Below are positions 1-10,217 of a stretch of DNA of 64,000 nucleotides, in pieces. Below the pieces are notes generated by a model. The model was given only the letters and a program-made list of their open reading frames with translations. It was not told where the DNA came from and made no database searches. Source of the stretch: Arenimonas oryziterrae DSM 21050 = YC6267 (GTDB lineage Bacteria > Pseudomonadota > Gammaproteobacteria > Xanthomonadales > Xanthomonadaceae); assembly GCF_000420545.1 (NCBI RefSeq), contig NZ_ATVD01000005.1, forward strand, positions 147,850 through 211,849, in the 5' to 3' direction. Both the position numbers and the translations under genes were made by a program. The number at the start of each line of letters is the position of its first letter. The first letter of the stretch is position 1.

Positions 1-272
1 GCTTCGATGCTGACGGTGAAATTGGTCTGGTACGGCGAATTGTTGTCGCTGACCATCAGCGGCAGATTCAGTTGCCGGCAACGCTCGCGCGTCAGCGACA
101 GACACACCAGGCCGCGCGCGTGCGTGACCATGAAATTGATGTCCGACGGCCGCACGAGTTCGGCGGCCATGATCAGGTCGCCTTCGTTTTCGCGGTCTTC
201 GTCGTCGACGATGACGACCATGCGGCCGGCGCGGATGTCGTCGAGGATGTCGGGAACGGAGGCGAAGGGCAT
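1..272 (-). CDS. ribB: 3,4-dihydroxy-2-butanone 4-phosphate synthase, N-terminal part (RibB or RibBA)
   Basis: The gene runs off the left edge, so only the first 90 residues are visible. They begin [16 protein letters not shown] and contain the acidic signature [16 protein letters not shown], which binds ribulose 5-phosphate and metal in DHBP synthase, followed by the [11 protein letters not shown] segment. The enzyme makes the four-carbon unit used for the xylene ring of riboflavin. The ATG at 272-270 lies 53 bases after the ribE stop on the same strand. Whether a GTP cyclohydrolase II (RibA) domain is fused downstream, as is common in this order, cannot be seen. Confidence 0.93.
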   Translation of the reverse strand, partial: MPFASVPDILDDIRAGRMVVIVDDEDRENEGDLIMAAELVRPSDINFMVTHARGLVCLSLTRERCRQLNLPLMVSDNNSPYQTNFTVSIE

Positions 273-325
273 GGCGTGGGATTCTCGGAGAACGGTGGCA
301 GGAGGAAAGCGGCGCGCGGCGAGCG

Positions 326-931
326 TTAGTCGGCGGGCGTGCCGGACGACAGCAGGCGTTCGACGTAACGCGCGACCAGGTCCACTTCCAGATTCACGGC
401 ATCGCCGGCGCGGCTCGCCGAAAACGCCGTGTGGGCGACGGTATGGGGCACGAGATTGACCTCGAAACCTTCGGCATCTGCGGCATTCACCGTCAGGCTC
501 ACGCCGTCCACGCAGATCGATCCCTTGACCGCGATGTAGCGCAACAGGCCGCGCGCGGCCGTGAACCGCCAGCGCTGCGAACGGCCGTCGTCCCAGATCT
601 TCTGCACATGACCGATCCCGTCGACGTGACCGGCGACCAGGTGTCCGCCGAGACGGGTGGTCGGCAACAACGCCCGTTCCAGGTTCACCGGCGCCCCGAT
701 CGCGAGCCCACCGAGCGTGGTCAACGCGAGCGTTTCGTTGGAGACGTCGGCGACGAAACCTGCGCCGTCGAATTCGACCACGGTCAGGCACACGCCCGAA
801 ACCGCGATGCTTTCGCCCAGTTGTACGTCCTGCATCGGCAGCACGCCGGTCGCGATGCCCAAACGCAGGTCCCCGCCGCGCGCGAGTTTGCTTTCGATGT
901 GGCCGACGGCCTGGATCAGTCCGGTGAACAT
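326..931 (-). CDS. ribE: Riboflavin synthase, alpha chain
   Basis: This 201-residue protein has the standard [12 protein letters not shown] start and two tandem lumazine-binding lobes. The first carries [14 protein letters not shown] and the second [13 protein letters not shown], with the [12 protein letters not shown] linker motif between them. It dismutates two 6,7-dimethyl-8-ribityllumazine molecules to riboflavin plus the pyrimidine precursor, in the cytoplasm as a trimer. It sits between ribD and ribB in the usual pathway order. An 82-base gap separates it from ribD. Length is normal for the family. Confidence 0.97.
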   Translation of the reverse strand: MFTGLIQAVGHIESKLARGGDLRLGIATGVLPMQDVQLGESIAVSGVCLTVVEFDGAGFVADVSNETLALTTLGGLAIGAPVNLERALLPTTRLGGHLVAGHVDGIGHVQKIWDDGRSQRWRFTAARGLLRYIAVKGSICVDGVSLTVNAADAEGFEVNLVPHTVAHTAFSASRAGDAVNLEVDLVARYVERLLSSGTPAD

Positions 932-1013
932 GGGCGTTCGATACTCGTGCAGGAAATTCGCGACGGGCAGCCGCGGACAGAGAAAACGACCGTCATCGGG
1001 GACGAGCGCGCGA

Positions 1014-2114
1014 TCACGCGCGGCTCCGCACCGGCCGCAGCAGCAGCCGCAGGTCCGGACCGACGTGACGGGAATCGACGATCTCCAGACCCAGGCGCTC
1101 GGACATCACGGAAATATCCAGCCCGCCGAGCAGCGGGCGTCCGCGATCGCCAAGGATCACCGGTGCGATGTACAGCAGCAGTTCGTCGACGAGCCCGGCC
1201 TCGATGAGACTGCCGGCCAAGGTTGCGCCGGCTTCGACCTGCACTTCGTTGATCGCGCGTTGCCCCAGCTGCGCGAGCATCGCACCCAGGTCCAGGCGCC
1301 CTTTCACGCGCGGCACCGAATACGCGGCGATGTCGTCGCCGTAGTCGGGCACCATGTCGACCGCATGCACGGCCAGGGTCGGCGCACTGGCGTCGAACAC
1401 GCGCGCACGTGTCGGCACGCGGCCGCGCGTATCGAGCACGACGCGCAAGGGTGCGACCGCTTCTTCGCCATCCGGCAAGCGCGCAGTCAACTGCGGATTG
1501 TCGGCCAGCACCGTGCCGCTAGCGGTGAGAATCGCCGCACTACGAGCACGCCAGCGCTGCACGTCGGCGCGTGCGGCTTCGGAGGTGATCCATTTCGACT
1601 CGCCGCTGGCGAGCGCGGTGCGGCCATCGAGGCTCATCGCGAGTTTCAGGCGCACCCAGGGACGCCCGCGTTCGATGCGCGAGAAAAAGCCGCGGTTGAG
1701 TTCCCGCGCCGCAGTTTCCATCAGGCCGGTGTCGACGACGACGCCGGATGCGGTGAGCTTGCGGAAGCCTTCGCCGGAGACCTGCACATAGGGATCGCGA
1801 CTCGCGGCGACCACGCGCGTGATGCCGGCGGCGACCAGCGCGTTCGCGCAAGGCGGCGTGCGTCCGTGGTGCGCGCAGGGCTCGAGCGTGACATAGGCCG
1901 TCGCACCCATCGCGGCTGCGCCCGCATGTTGCAACGCGTGCACTTCCGCATGCGGCTCGCCGGCGCGTACATGCCAGCCTTCGCCGACGACGCGGTCGCC
2001 CTGCGCGATCACGCAACCGACCATGGGATTGGGCTTGGTGGTGTAGGCGCCGCGTTCGGCCAATCGCAGCGCGCGTGCCATCAGGGCGTGATCGGTAGCG
2101 TTGAATTCGGTCAT
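1014..2114 (-). CDS. ribD: Bifunctional riboflavin deaminase/reductase RibD
   Basis: This 366-residue protein catalyses the deaminase and reductase steps that convert the first pyrimidine intermediate of riboflavin synthesis. The N-terminal half is a zinc cytidine-deaminase-like domain with HAEVHAL (His55, Glu57) and the cysteine pair of PCAHHGRTPPC (Cys80, Cys89). The C-terminal half is the NADPH-dependent reductase, with KLAMSLDGRTA and the GxxLAGSLIEAGLVDEL region. The start chosen, ATG at 2114, overlaps the upstream GNAT stop as ATGA, whereas a longer reading frame adds 26 unlikely residues. Confidence 0.96.
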   Translation of the reverse strand: MTEFNATDHALMARALRLAERGAYTTKPNPMVGCVIAQGDRVVGEGWHVRAGEPHAEVHALQHAGAAAMGATAYVTLEPCAHHGRTPPCANALVAAGITRVVAASRDPYVQVSGEGFRKLTASGVVVDTGLMETAARELNRGFFSRIERGRPWVRLKLAMSLDGRTALASGESKWITSEAARADVQRWRARSAAILTASGTVLADNPQLTARLPDGEEAVAPLRVVLDTRGRVPTRARVFDASAPTLAVHAVDMVPDYGDDIAAYSVPRVKGRLDLGAMLAQLGQRAINEVQVEAGATLAGSLIEAGLVDELLLYIAPVILGDRGRPLLGGLDISVMSERLGLEIVDSRHVGPDLRLLLRPVRSRA

Positions 2115-2587
2115 TGCGCTCGGCTGCGGGGAACGATCGCCATCACGGTGACGGCCGTTCCATTGAGTTGGGTCGATTCGACCGCTTCCCAACCCAGTTG
2201 TTCGTAGAACGCAGCATGTTCGGGCGTGAACAGGAACAGACGCTCGACGCCGTTGAGCGCCGCGAGTTCGACGGCCGCTTCGACCAGGGCCTGGCCCAGA
2301 CCCTGCCCGCGCGCGTCCTCGTCGACATACAGGCTCGCCAGCCAGGGACTGCCGCGATCCTTCAGCTCCGCCGCGTCTTCATGCACGACGCTGACCGAGC
2401 CGAGCAAGGTGTCGCCGTCGAGCAGGACCAGGGTGGTCGGCAACGTGCGCCGCGTCGCGTGGTCCTGCAGCTCGGCCGTCGCGACCTCCAGGGTCCAGCC
2501 GCTATACAGATGCCCCCATTCGGCGTGATGCCAGGCGGCGAGTGCCGGCACGCGGCCGGGATGGTTGCTCAGATAATCCAGGCGCAT
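2111..2587 (-). CDS. GNAT-family N-acetyltransferase
   Basis: This 158-residue protein has a GNAT fold. The acetyl-CoA pyrophosphate-binding motif A is seen as DARGQGLGQALV (about residues 91-102), preceded by the beta-4 strand WLASLYVDE and followed by FYEQLGWEAVES, the usual C-terminal Tyr/aromatic segment. The substrate cannot be inferred. The gene is wedged between nrdR and ribD. Its ATG lies one base after the nrdR stop, and its stop overlaps the ribD start by four bases, so it is translationally coupled to both. Confidence 0.85.
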   Translation of the reverse strand: MRLDYLSNHPGRVPALAAWHHAEWGHLYSGWTLEVATAELQDHATRRTLPTTLVLLDGDTLLGSVSVVHEDAAELKDRGSPWLASLYVDEDARGQGLGQALVEAAVELAALNGVERLFLFTPEHAAFYEQLGWEAVESTQLNGTAVTVMAIVPRSRAQ

Positions 2588-2588
2588 G

Positions 2589-3104
2589 TCAGCGTTTCTT
2601 GCTCGCGGGCTGCCCGTCGAGCAGGGGCAGCTGTTCGGTGGACAGGCCGGGCAGATCGCGCTCGAGACGTTCAATTTCCTCGCGGAAATCGGCGACGTCC
2701 TCGAACTTGCGATACACCGACGCGAAGCGCACGTAGGCGACCTGATCGAGTTTCTTGAGTTCGTCCATGACGAACACGCCGACCTTGCGCGAAGGCAGCT
2801 CGCGTTCGCCGGTCATGCGCAACGCATGGATCACGCCGCGCACCGCCGTATCGATCTGCTCGGCCGACACCGGGCGCTTCTGCAGCGAGCGTTCGAAGCC
2901 GGTGCGCAGCTTGCGTTCGTCGAAGGCTTCGCGCCGGCCGTCGCTCTTGATCAGCGAAGGCAGCTTGAGTTCGGCCGTCTCGAAGGTGTTAAAGCGCTCG
3001 CCGCAGGCTTCGCATTCGCGGCGGCGCCGGATCGTCGCGCCGTCTTCAGAGACGCGCGAGTCGATGACGCGGGTGTCTTCGTGCTGGCAGAAAGGACAGT
3101 GCAA
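2589..3104 (-). CDS. nrdR: Transcriptional repressor NrdR
   Basis: NrdR represses ribonucleotide reductase genes in response to the ATP/dATP balance. The 171-residue protein has the N-terminal zinc ribbon (Cys3, Cys6, Cys31, Cys34) followed by the ATP-cone, with [16 protein letters not shown] and the [15 protein letters not shown] segments. The extra C-terminal tail rich in Asp, Gln and Lys is a little longer than the minimal family member. The glyA-nrdR-ribD-ribE neighbourhood is frequent in gammaproteobacteria. The gene begins nine bases after the preceding TonB-C-like gene. Confidence 0.96.
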   Translation of the reverse strand: MHCPFCQHEDTRVIDSRVSEDGATIRRRRECEACGERFNTFETAELKLPSLIKSDGRREAFDERKLRTGFERSLQKRPVSAEQIDTAVRGVIHALRMTGERELPSRKVGVFVMDELKKLDQVAYVRFASVYRKFEDVADFREEIERLERDLPGLSTEQLPLLDGQPASKKR

Positions 3105-3112
3105 GTCCGGCC

Positions 3113-3607
3113 CTAGCGCTTGAACTGCAGTGGCACGATGACGACGTTCTTCACCGGCTTGCCCTGCACGGTCGCGACATTGAGCTTGGCGTCGGCCAGG
3201 CCGTCCAGGATCGGCGCGACGTATTTTTCCGAAGTCGCACAGGCGACGATGACCTCGGCGACGCTGCCGTCCTCGTTGACCAGCAAGGTCGCGGTCGCAG
3301 CGCCGTAGCGCGGGAAATCGCGGTCGCGGCGCGAATAGCGCTCGAGCGAAATGCGCGGCAGCACCGGTGCGTGTTGGTTGGCCGGCACCGGATCAAGTCG
3401 GTCCTTGTCGGCATCGAAGGGCTTGACCTTGCGGTCGAAATCGTCAGCGCTGATCAGGCCTTTCTGGCCGGCCGGGCATCCGATCATCGCCGGGGTCGCC
3501 GTCGCAGTTGCGGCCGCGGTCGTATCGTCCGCCGCGCGTGCGTTGGATACGACTGCGCTTGTCAGAACGATGCCCAGCGCGGCGATGCGTGCAGTGGTCG
3601 TGAGCAT
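3113..3607 (-). CDS. Small periplasmic protein with TonB C-terminal-like domain
   Basis: The 164-residue product starts with a Sec signal peptide (residues 1-25, cleavage after SNARA). Near the C-terminus it has a short beta-alpha-beta stretch that includes [21 protein letters not shown], reminiscent of the TonB C-terminal fold in which a varying 'GxVxxVxVxxSSG' core is seen. There is no transmembrane anchor or proline-rich spacer, so it is not a canonical TonB. The ATG at 3607 shares one base with the glyA stop (TGATG). Function is unknown; a periplasmic location is inferred from the signal peptide. Confidence 0.7.
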   Translation of the reverse strand: MLTTTARIAALGIVLTSAVVSNARAADDTTAAATATATPAMIGCPAGQKGLISADDFDRKVKPFDADKDRLDPVPANQHAPVLPRISLERYSRRDRDFPRYGAATATLLVNEDGSVAEVIVACATSEKYVAPILDGLADAKLNVATVQGKPVKNVVIVPLQFKR

Positions 3608-4866
3608 CAGGCGTCTCCGTAGACCGGGAACTGCTTGCACTGCAGCGTGACATTGCCACGCACGCCGGCGATGACCCGGTCGTCTCCCGGGGCGTCGAGC
3701 ACATCGCAGATCCAGTTCGCGAGCGCGACGCAGTCGGGCTCCTTGTAGCCACGCGTGGTGACCGCCGGCGTGCCGATGCGCAGGCCCGAGGTCACGAACG
3801 GCGAACGCGGGTCGTTGGGCACGGCATTCTTGTTGACGGTGATGTGGGCCTTGCCGAGCGCCGCTTCCGCGTCCTTGCCACTGACGTCGCGACCGATCAG
3901 GTCGATCAGCATGAGGTGGTTCTCGGTGCCGCCGGAGACGATCTTGTAGCCGCGCGAGATCAAGGTCTTCGCCATCGCCTGCGCGTTCTTCACGACCTGC
4001 GCCTGGTAGTCCTTGAACGAGGGTTCGAGTGCTTCCTTGAACGCGACGGCCTTCGCGGCGATCACATGCATCAGCGGACCGCCCTGGATGCCGGGGAACA
4101 CGATGCTCTGCAGCTTCTTGGTCAAGTCCTCGGATGCGCCCTTGGCGACGATGATGCCGCCGCGCGGTCCGCGCAGCGTCTTGTGCGTCGTGGAGGTGAC
4201 CACGTGCGCGTGCTCGATCGGGCTCGGGTACACGCCCGCCGCGATCAGGCCGGCGACGTGCGCCATGTCGACGAAGAAGATCGCGCCGACCGAGTCGGCG
4301 ATCGCGCGCATGCGCGCCCAGTCGACGACCTGCGAGTAGGCGCTGAAGCCGCCGATCAGCATCTTCGGCTGATGCTCGGTCGCGAGGCGCTGCACTTCGT
4401 CATAGTCGATCATGCCGTTCGCGTCGACGCCGTACTGCACGGCGTTGAAGAGCTTTCCGCTGACATTGACCTTCGCGCCATGGGTGAGGTGGCCGCCGTG
4501 CGCCAGGCTCATGCCCAGAATCGTGTCGCCCGGCTGCAGCAGGGCCAGGAACACCGCCTGGTTCGCCTGCGAGCCCGAATGCGGCTGCACATTGGCGTAG
4601 TCCGCGCCGAACAACTGCTTGACGCGCTCGATCGCCAGCGCCTCGGCGATGTCGACGTACTCGCAGCCGCCGTAATAGCGCTTGCCCGGATAACCTTCCG
4701 CGTACTTGTTGGTCAGCACGCTGCCCTGGGCCTCGAGCACGCGCGGACTGGCGTAGTTTTCCGAGGCGATCAGCTCGACGTGATCCTCCTGGCGCTGGCG
4801 TTCGGATTCGATGGCCTGGGCCAGGGTGTCGTCGTAACCGGCAATGCGCATGTCGCGGGGGAACAT
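3607..4866 (-). CDS. glyA: Serine hydroxymethyltransferase
   Basis: This PLP enzyme interconverts serine and glycine while charging tetrahydrofolate with a one-carbon unit. The 419-residue protein aligns end to end with bacterial Gly[21 protein letters not shown] near the start, the YYGGCEYVD substrate loop, and the Schiff-base lysine in [13 protein letters not shown] (about residue 231). The start at 4866 ([13 protein letters not shown]) is chosen over one 21 codons upstream because it matches the usual family N-terminus. It is the first gene of the leftward glyA-nrdR-rib operon and is divergent from ettA. Confidence 0.97.
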   Translation of the reverse strand: MFPRDMRIAGYDDTLAQAIESERQRQEDHVELIASENYASPRVLEAQGSVLTNKYAEGYPGKRYYGGCEYVDIAEALAIERVKQLFGADYANVQPHSGSQANQAVFLALLQPGDTILGMSLAHGGHLTHGAKVNVSGKLFNAVQYGVDANGMIDYDEVQRLATEHQPKMLIGGFSAYSQVVDWARMRAIADSVGAIFFVDMAHVAGLIAAGVYPSPIEHAHVVTSTTHKTLRGPRGGIIVAKGASEDLTKKLQSIVFPGIQGGPLMHVIAAKAVAFKEALEPSFKDYQAQVVKNAQAMAKTLISRGYKIVSGGTENHLMLIDLIGRDVSGKDAEAALGKAHITVNKNAVPNDPRSPFVTSGLRIGTPAVTTRGYKEPDCVALANWICDVLDAPGDDRVIAGVRGNVTLQCKQFPVYGDA

Positions 4867-5045
4867 TCGGACCTCGGGGAGGGGGCGGGACAGACACAAA
4901 TTGTAGCCCCGGCGCGGGTTTAGGGCCACAACAGGGTGGCATCGGACGGCGTCATCCGGGATAATCGACGGCTTATCGCCACCCCTCCCCGCCGACCCGC
5001 CTTGGGCCGCCGGGCGTGCGCGACTTCGCTCGAGGAGCCTCTCCC

Positions 5046-6707
<1,662 letters not shown>

Positions 6708-6720
6708 CAGGAAACATCCT

Positions 6721-6738
6721 CCCCCTGCCCGCAGGGGG
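6721..6738 (+). terminator. GC hairpin after ettA, possible weak terminator
   Basis: Arms CCCCCTGC (6721-6728) and GCAGGGGG (6731-6738) form a perfect eight-base-pair stem with a two-base gap. It sits 13 bases after the ettA stop and ahead of pyrF. There is no T-run after it, so it may only attenuate or stabilise the transcript. Confidence 0.4.
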
Positions 6739-6766
6739 AGTCAGTCTGGACGGAGAGGAGATCGTG

Positions 6767-7585
6767 ATGGCGACGAGGTTCATGGACGCGTTGCGCAAGC
6801 GCTGGTCAGCCGCCAACTCCCTGGTCTGCGTCGGCCTCGATCCGGAACCGGCGAAGTTCCCGGCGCATCTGCGCAGCACGCCTGACGCAGTATTCGAATT
6901 CAACCGCGCGATCATCGACGCTACCGCCGACCTGGTCTGCTGTTTCAAGCCGCAGATCGCCCACTTCGCCGCGCTGCGCGCCGAAGACGCGCTCGAGCGC
7001 CTGATCGCGCATATCCATGCCGCGCATCCCGGCATCCCGGTGATCCTGGACGCCAAGCGCGGCGACATCGGCAGCACCGCCGCGAACTACGTCATCGAAG
7101 CCTTCGACCGTTACGGCGCCGACGCGGTGACGGTCAATCCGTATCTGGGCCGCGACTCCGTGCAGCCTTTCCTCGACCGCGCCGACAAGGGCGTGATCGT
7201 GTTGTGCCGGACCTCGAATCCGGGCGCGGGCGATCTGCAGGACCTGCCCGTCGACGGCCGTCCGCTGTACCAGCATGTGGCCGAAAAAGTCGCGCGGGAA
7301 TGGAACAGCCACGGCAACTGTGCCCTCGTCGTCGGCGCGACCTGGCCGACGCAACTGCGCGAAGTGCGTGGGATCGTCGGCGCCCTGCCCTTCCTCGTGC
7401 CGGGCGTCGGCGCGCAGGGCGGCGATGTCGAACAGATGGTCGGCCATGCCAAGACCGGCGACGGCACAGGACTGATGATCAGCTCCTCGCGTGCGATTCT
7501 CTATGCCGGCCAGGGCGAAGACTTCGCCGCCGCAGCGCGCGCGGCCACCCTGAGTCTGCGCGACGCGATCAACCGCTGCCGCTGA
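6767..7585 (+). CDS. pyrF: Orotidine 5'-phosphate decarboxylase (type 2)
   Basis: This enzyme carries out the last step of UMP synthesis. The 272-residue protein belongs to the longer type 2 group. It has [14 protein letters not shown] at the N-terminus, FKPQIAHF, and the catalytic [11 protein letters not shown] loop (Asp95, Lys97). The phosphate-binding end is [10 protein letters not shown] plus [15 protein letters not shown] three bases nearer the GAGGAG Shine-Dalgarno (6753-6760) is possible; the ATG at 6767 has better spacing. Its 3' end overlaps the convergent glycosyltransferase by 17 bases. Confidence 0.95.
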   Translation: MATRFMDALRKRWSAANSLVCVGLDPEPAKFPAHLRSTPDAVFEFNRAIIDATADLVCCFKPQIAHFAALRAEDALERLIAHIHAAHPGIPVILDAKRGDIGSTAANYVIEAFDRYGADAVTVNPYLGRDSVQPFLDRADKGVIVLCRTSNPGAGDLQDLPVDGRPLYQHVAEKVAREWNSHGNCALVVGATWPTQLREVRGIVGALPFLVPGVGAQGGDVEQMVGHAKTGDGTGLMISSSRAILYAGQGEDFAAAARAATLSLRDAINRCR

Positions 7586-8483
7586 TCCGCGGAGTCAGCG
7601 TCACGCGCGCGGCCGCCCACAGGCAATGGCTCCACAGCCCCAGCCATAGCAGGGGCTTGAGCCAGTCGTCGGTCTGCGCCGCCTCGAATTTCTGGAAATA
7701 CCGCCACAGACTGCGGTGCTTCTGCCACTCGACCCAGACCGGGCGCGTGCGGCTGGACACACCGCGCACATGCACGACGCGGATGTCGTTGGCGACCAAG
7801 ACCTCATAACCATGCTCGCGCACGCGCCGGCACAGGTCGATGTCCTCGACATGCAAACGATAGGTTTCGTCGAAGCCTTCCAGGCGCAGAAATAGCCCCA
7901 GCGGCATCAGCATCAGGGCGCCGGAGAGTGCTTCGACCGGCTGCAGGTCCAGGCGCGGATCACGGCCCAGATACAGATCATCGCGTTTGCCCAGGCGCGC
8001 CAACCACTCGCGCAGGGACGGATCGCGACGGCGCGCCGATGGGTCGCTGACGCCGTTGACGTCCACCAGTTCCACGCCGAGCATGCCCGCGCCCGCGCGC
8101 TGGATGCCCATCGACACCAGGCGCGACAGCGTGTTCGCCTCGACATAACAGTCGGGATTGACGAAGGCGACCCAGGGCGTATCGAGCGCACTCGCGCCCT
8201 GGTTGCACGCGGCGGCATAGCCGGAGTTTTCGCTGTTGCGCACCAGCTGCAGGCGGGAATCGCGACTGGCCAGCACGCGTACGCGCTCGCAGGTATCGTC
8301 GCCCGAGGCATTGTCGACGACGACGATGCGGGTAATCGACTTGGCACCGAGCAATTCTTTCAGGCAACGCTCGATTGTACTCGCCGAATGGTAGGTGACC
8401 ACGACGACGCCGACATCGGTCGCGCCCTGCGAACGGCCGAAGCCGATCAGGCGACCCTGGAATGAGTGGCGCGATTCGGTCAT
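7569..8483 (-). CDS. Glycosyltransferase family 2 (rhamnosyltransferase-like)
   Basis: This 304-residue GT-A fold enzyme has [30 protein letters not shown] and the metal-binding region [11 protein letters not shown] in place of the DxD. The acceptor motif [22 protein letters not shown] corresponds to the ED-x-D-L-x-x-R catalytic-base segment of GT2 enzymes. It probably adds a sugar to a surface polysaccharide on the cytoplasmic face of the inner membrane; donor and acceptor are unknown. The ATG at 8483 overlaps the methyltransferase stop as ATGA. It is the last gene of the long leftward xps/polysaccharide gene string. Confidence 0.88.
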   Translation of the reverse strand: MTESRHSFQGRLIGFGRSQGATDVGVVVVTYHSASTIERCLKELLGAKSITRIVVVDNASGDDTCERVRVLASRDSRLQLVRNSENSGYAAACNQGASALDTPWVAFVNPDCYVEANTLSRLVSMGIQRAGAGMLGVELVDVNGVSDPSARRRDPSLREWLARLGKRDDLYLGRDPRLDLQPVEALSGALMLMPLGLFLRLEGFDETYRLHVEDIDLCRRVREHGYEVLVANDIRVVHVRGVSSRTRPVWVEWQKHRSLWRYFQKFEAAQTDDWLKPLLWLGLWSHCLWAAARVTLTPRISGSG

Positions 8484-9349
8484 GGACCGGGCGACTCCGG
8501 CGACGCCGCGGCGACCTGCGCGCGCAGACGTTCGACTTCCTGCTCCAGCCACGCGATATGCCGCGCGGCAGCCTGGTTGCTGCGCACGTTCTGGTTGTAG
8601 TCGGCGTAGACCGATTCGTCGGCGTCCACATACAGGGCCAGGCCCGGCAGGCGGTCGAGCACCGCCGCCTCGTGCGCGCAGGCGGCGAGGAAGTACATCG
8701 GCGCCAGATCCAGCGTCTCGCGCATCGCGTCGCCGTCGTGCAGGCTTTCGTGCACGCCCTGCCCTGCCCCGTCCAGCGAACGCAGCAGGGAAACGAAAGC
8801 GAGCTTCTGCCCGAACAGCCGTCGCGCGGAAAACCGCGGCGCCAGCAGCGCCTCGAATTCCTCGCGATAAAGTTCGCGCACATGGTGCGGATTGGTCACG
8901 CCGGTCGCGTCGGTGTACTGGCGTTTGTCGGGTGTGGACACCAGCAGCAGGCCGCCCGGTGCGAGCAGTCGCGCGAACCCATCGAGCAGCTGCTCCTGCG
9001 CCTGCACGTGCTCGAGCGTCTCGAAGCTGACGATGAGATCGAAACTCGCCGAGGGCAGAGCATCGAGCATGGTCGCATCGGCGACGTCGAAGCGCAGGTT
9101 GTCGGCGGCACCGTAACGGGCGCGCGCATGCGCGACGGTGACCGTATCGATGTCCACGCCGAGCACCGAAACGGCCGTTCCCGCGAGCAGTGCGCTGCCA
9201 AAGCCCTCACCACAGGCGGCATCGAGCACGCGGCGACCGCGCGCCAGCGTCCGCGCGAACGCATAGCGATGCCAGTGTTCGTACGCGATTTCGCGCACGC
9301 ACTCGGGGGTGAAGCGTTCGCCGGTGAATGGCAGGATGGCGTCGCTCAT
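8480..9349 (-). CDS. SAM-dependent methyltransferase with C-terminal coiled coil
   Basis: This 289-residue protein is a class I methyltransferase. Motif I is VLDAACGEGFGSALLA, motif II VLGVDIDT, and LIVSFETLEHV and LLAPGGLLLVSTPD form motifs IV-V. The last 35 residues (RHIAWLEQEVERLRAQVAAA) look like a short coiled coil. It sits between two glycosyltransferase genes and downstream of a Wzt-type ATPase, so it may methylate a polysaccharide. That is inference; the substrate cannot be read from sequence. The AGCTCCTC complement just upstream provides a clear ribosome-binding site. Confidence 0.85.
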   Translation of the reverse strand: MSDAILPFTGERFTPECVREIAYEHWHRYAFARTLARGRRVLDAACGEGFGSALLAGTAVSVLGVDIDTVTVAHARARYGAADNLRFDVADATMLDALPSASFDLIVSFETLEHVQAQEQLLDGFARLLAPGGLLLVSTPDKRQYTDATGVTNPHHVRELYREEFEALLAPRFSARRLFGQKLAFVSLLRSLDGAGQGVHESLHDGDAMRETLDLAPMYFLAACAHEAAVLDRLPGLALYVDADESVYADYNQNVRSNQAAARHIAWLEQEVERLRAQVAAASPESPGP

Positions 9350-9356
9350 GAGCTCC

Positions 9357-10217
9357 TCAACCGAAAAGGTCGCGTTGCGGTCCGCCGCGCTCGATCTGCA
9401 GCAGGCGCTCGGCCAGGCGATCGCGCAGCGGGCGCAGCGGATCGGCGAGGATGAAGCGCGCAACCAGCTCATGATAATCCGGCCAGCGCGCCAGCAGTCG
9501 CTGGAGGTTCTCGCCGCCCGGCCCCTGCCCCAGCGGACCGAAAGAGGCATTGCCGGCGTGCACGACGTAGGCGCCGTCGCACAGGACATTGCGCCAGCCC
9601 ATCGCGGCGACACGGCGGCAGAAGTCGTTTTCCTCGCCATAGCCCCGGCCGAAGGTCGCGGCATCGAAGCCGCCGACCTGGCGCAAGGCGGCGCGGCGCA
9701 CGAACATGCAAAAACCGACCGCCGTGGGCAGCTCGGGATACTCGTGCACCGGCAGGCTGGCCGCCGCTTCCGCCAACCGGTCGGCATCGGCGGGTGCCGG
9801 CGCCGGGTTGTTCTCCAGGAAGCGCGGGAAAGAACAGATCTCGGCATTGTTGGACCAGGGCGTGATGGTGGCGATGCGCGCATCGCTGGCCGCACAGCGC
9901 ACGATCTGCGCCAGCCAGCCCGGCGTGGCGACGGCGTCGGAGTTGAACAGCACGACATCGGCGTCGCCGGTTTCGGCGAACGCGGCATTACAGTTGGCGG
10001 GGAAGCCGAGATTGACCTCGCGCCGCACATAACGCGCCTGTCCGCCGCTGCGCTCGCACCAGGCGCGGGCCAGCGTCGCCACCTGCGGATCGCTGGAGGC
10101 GTCGTCGGCGATCAGCACTGGCACGTCGCGCGGCAGGGTGCGCGTCAACGACGCCAGACAGGCGTCGAGCTCGGCCAGTGCATTGAACACCGGCACCACC
10201 ACGGTCGGAAAACTCAT
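9357..10217 (-). CDS. Glycosyltransferase family 2
   Basis: This 286-residue GT2 enzyme starts SFPTVVVPVFNALAELDACL and shows VLIADDASSDP, VVLFNSDAVATPGWL (the DxD equivalent is NSD) and the late motif FGRGYGEENDFCRRVAAMGW, the acceptor-side EEND-x-x-R segment. It probably extends a polysaccharide at the inner membrane. The start at 10217 overlaps the wzt stop as ATGA, so the far upstream in-frame starts are rejected. It is close in architecture to the GT2 gene at 7569-8483 but clearly not a recent duplicate. Confidence 0.87.
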   Translation of the reverse strand: MSFPTVVVPVFNALAELDACLASLTRTLPRDVPVLIADDASSDPQVATLARAWCERSGGQARYVRREVNLGFPANCNAAFAETGDADVVLFNSDAVATPGWLAQIVRCAASDARIATITPWSNNAEICSFPRFLENNPAPAPADADRLAEAAASLPVHEYPELPTAVGFCMFVRRAALRQVGGFDAATFGRGYGEENDFCRRVAAMGWRNVLCDGAYVVHAGNASFGPLGQGPGGENLQRLLARWPDYHELVARFILADPLRPLRDRLAERLLQIERGGPQRDLFG

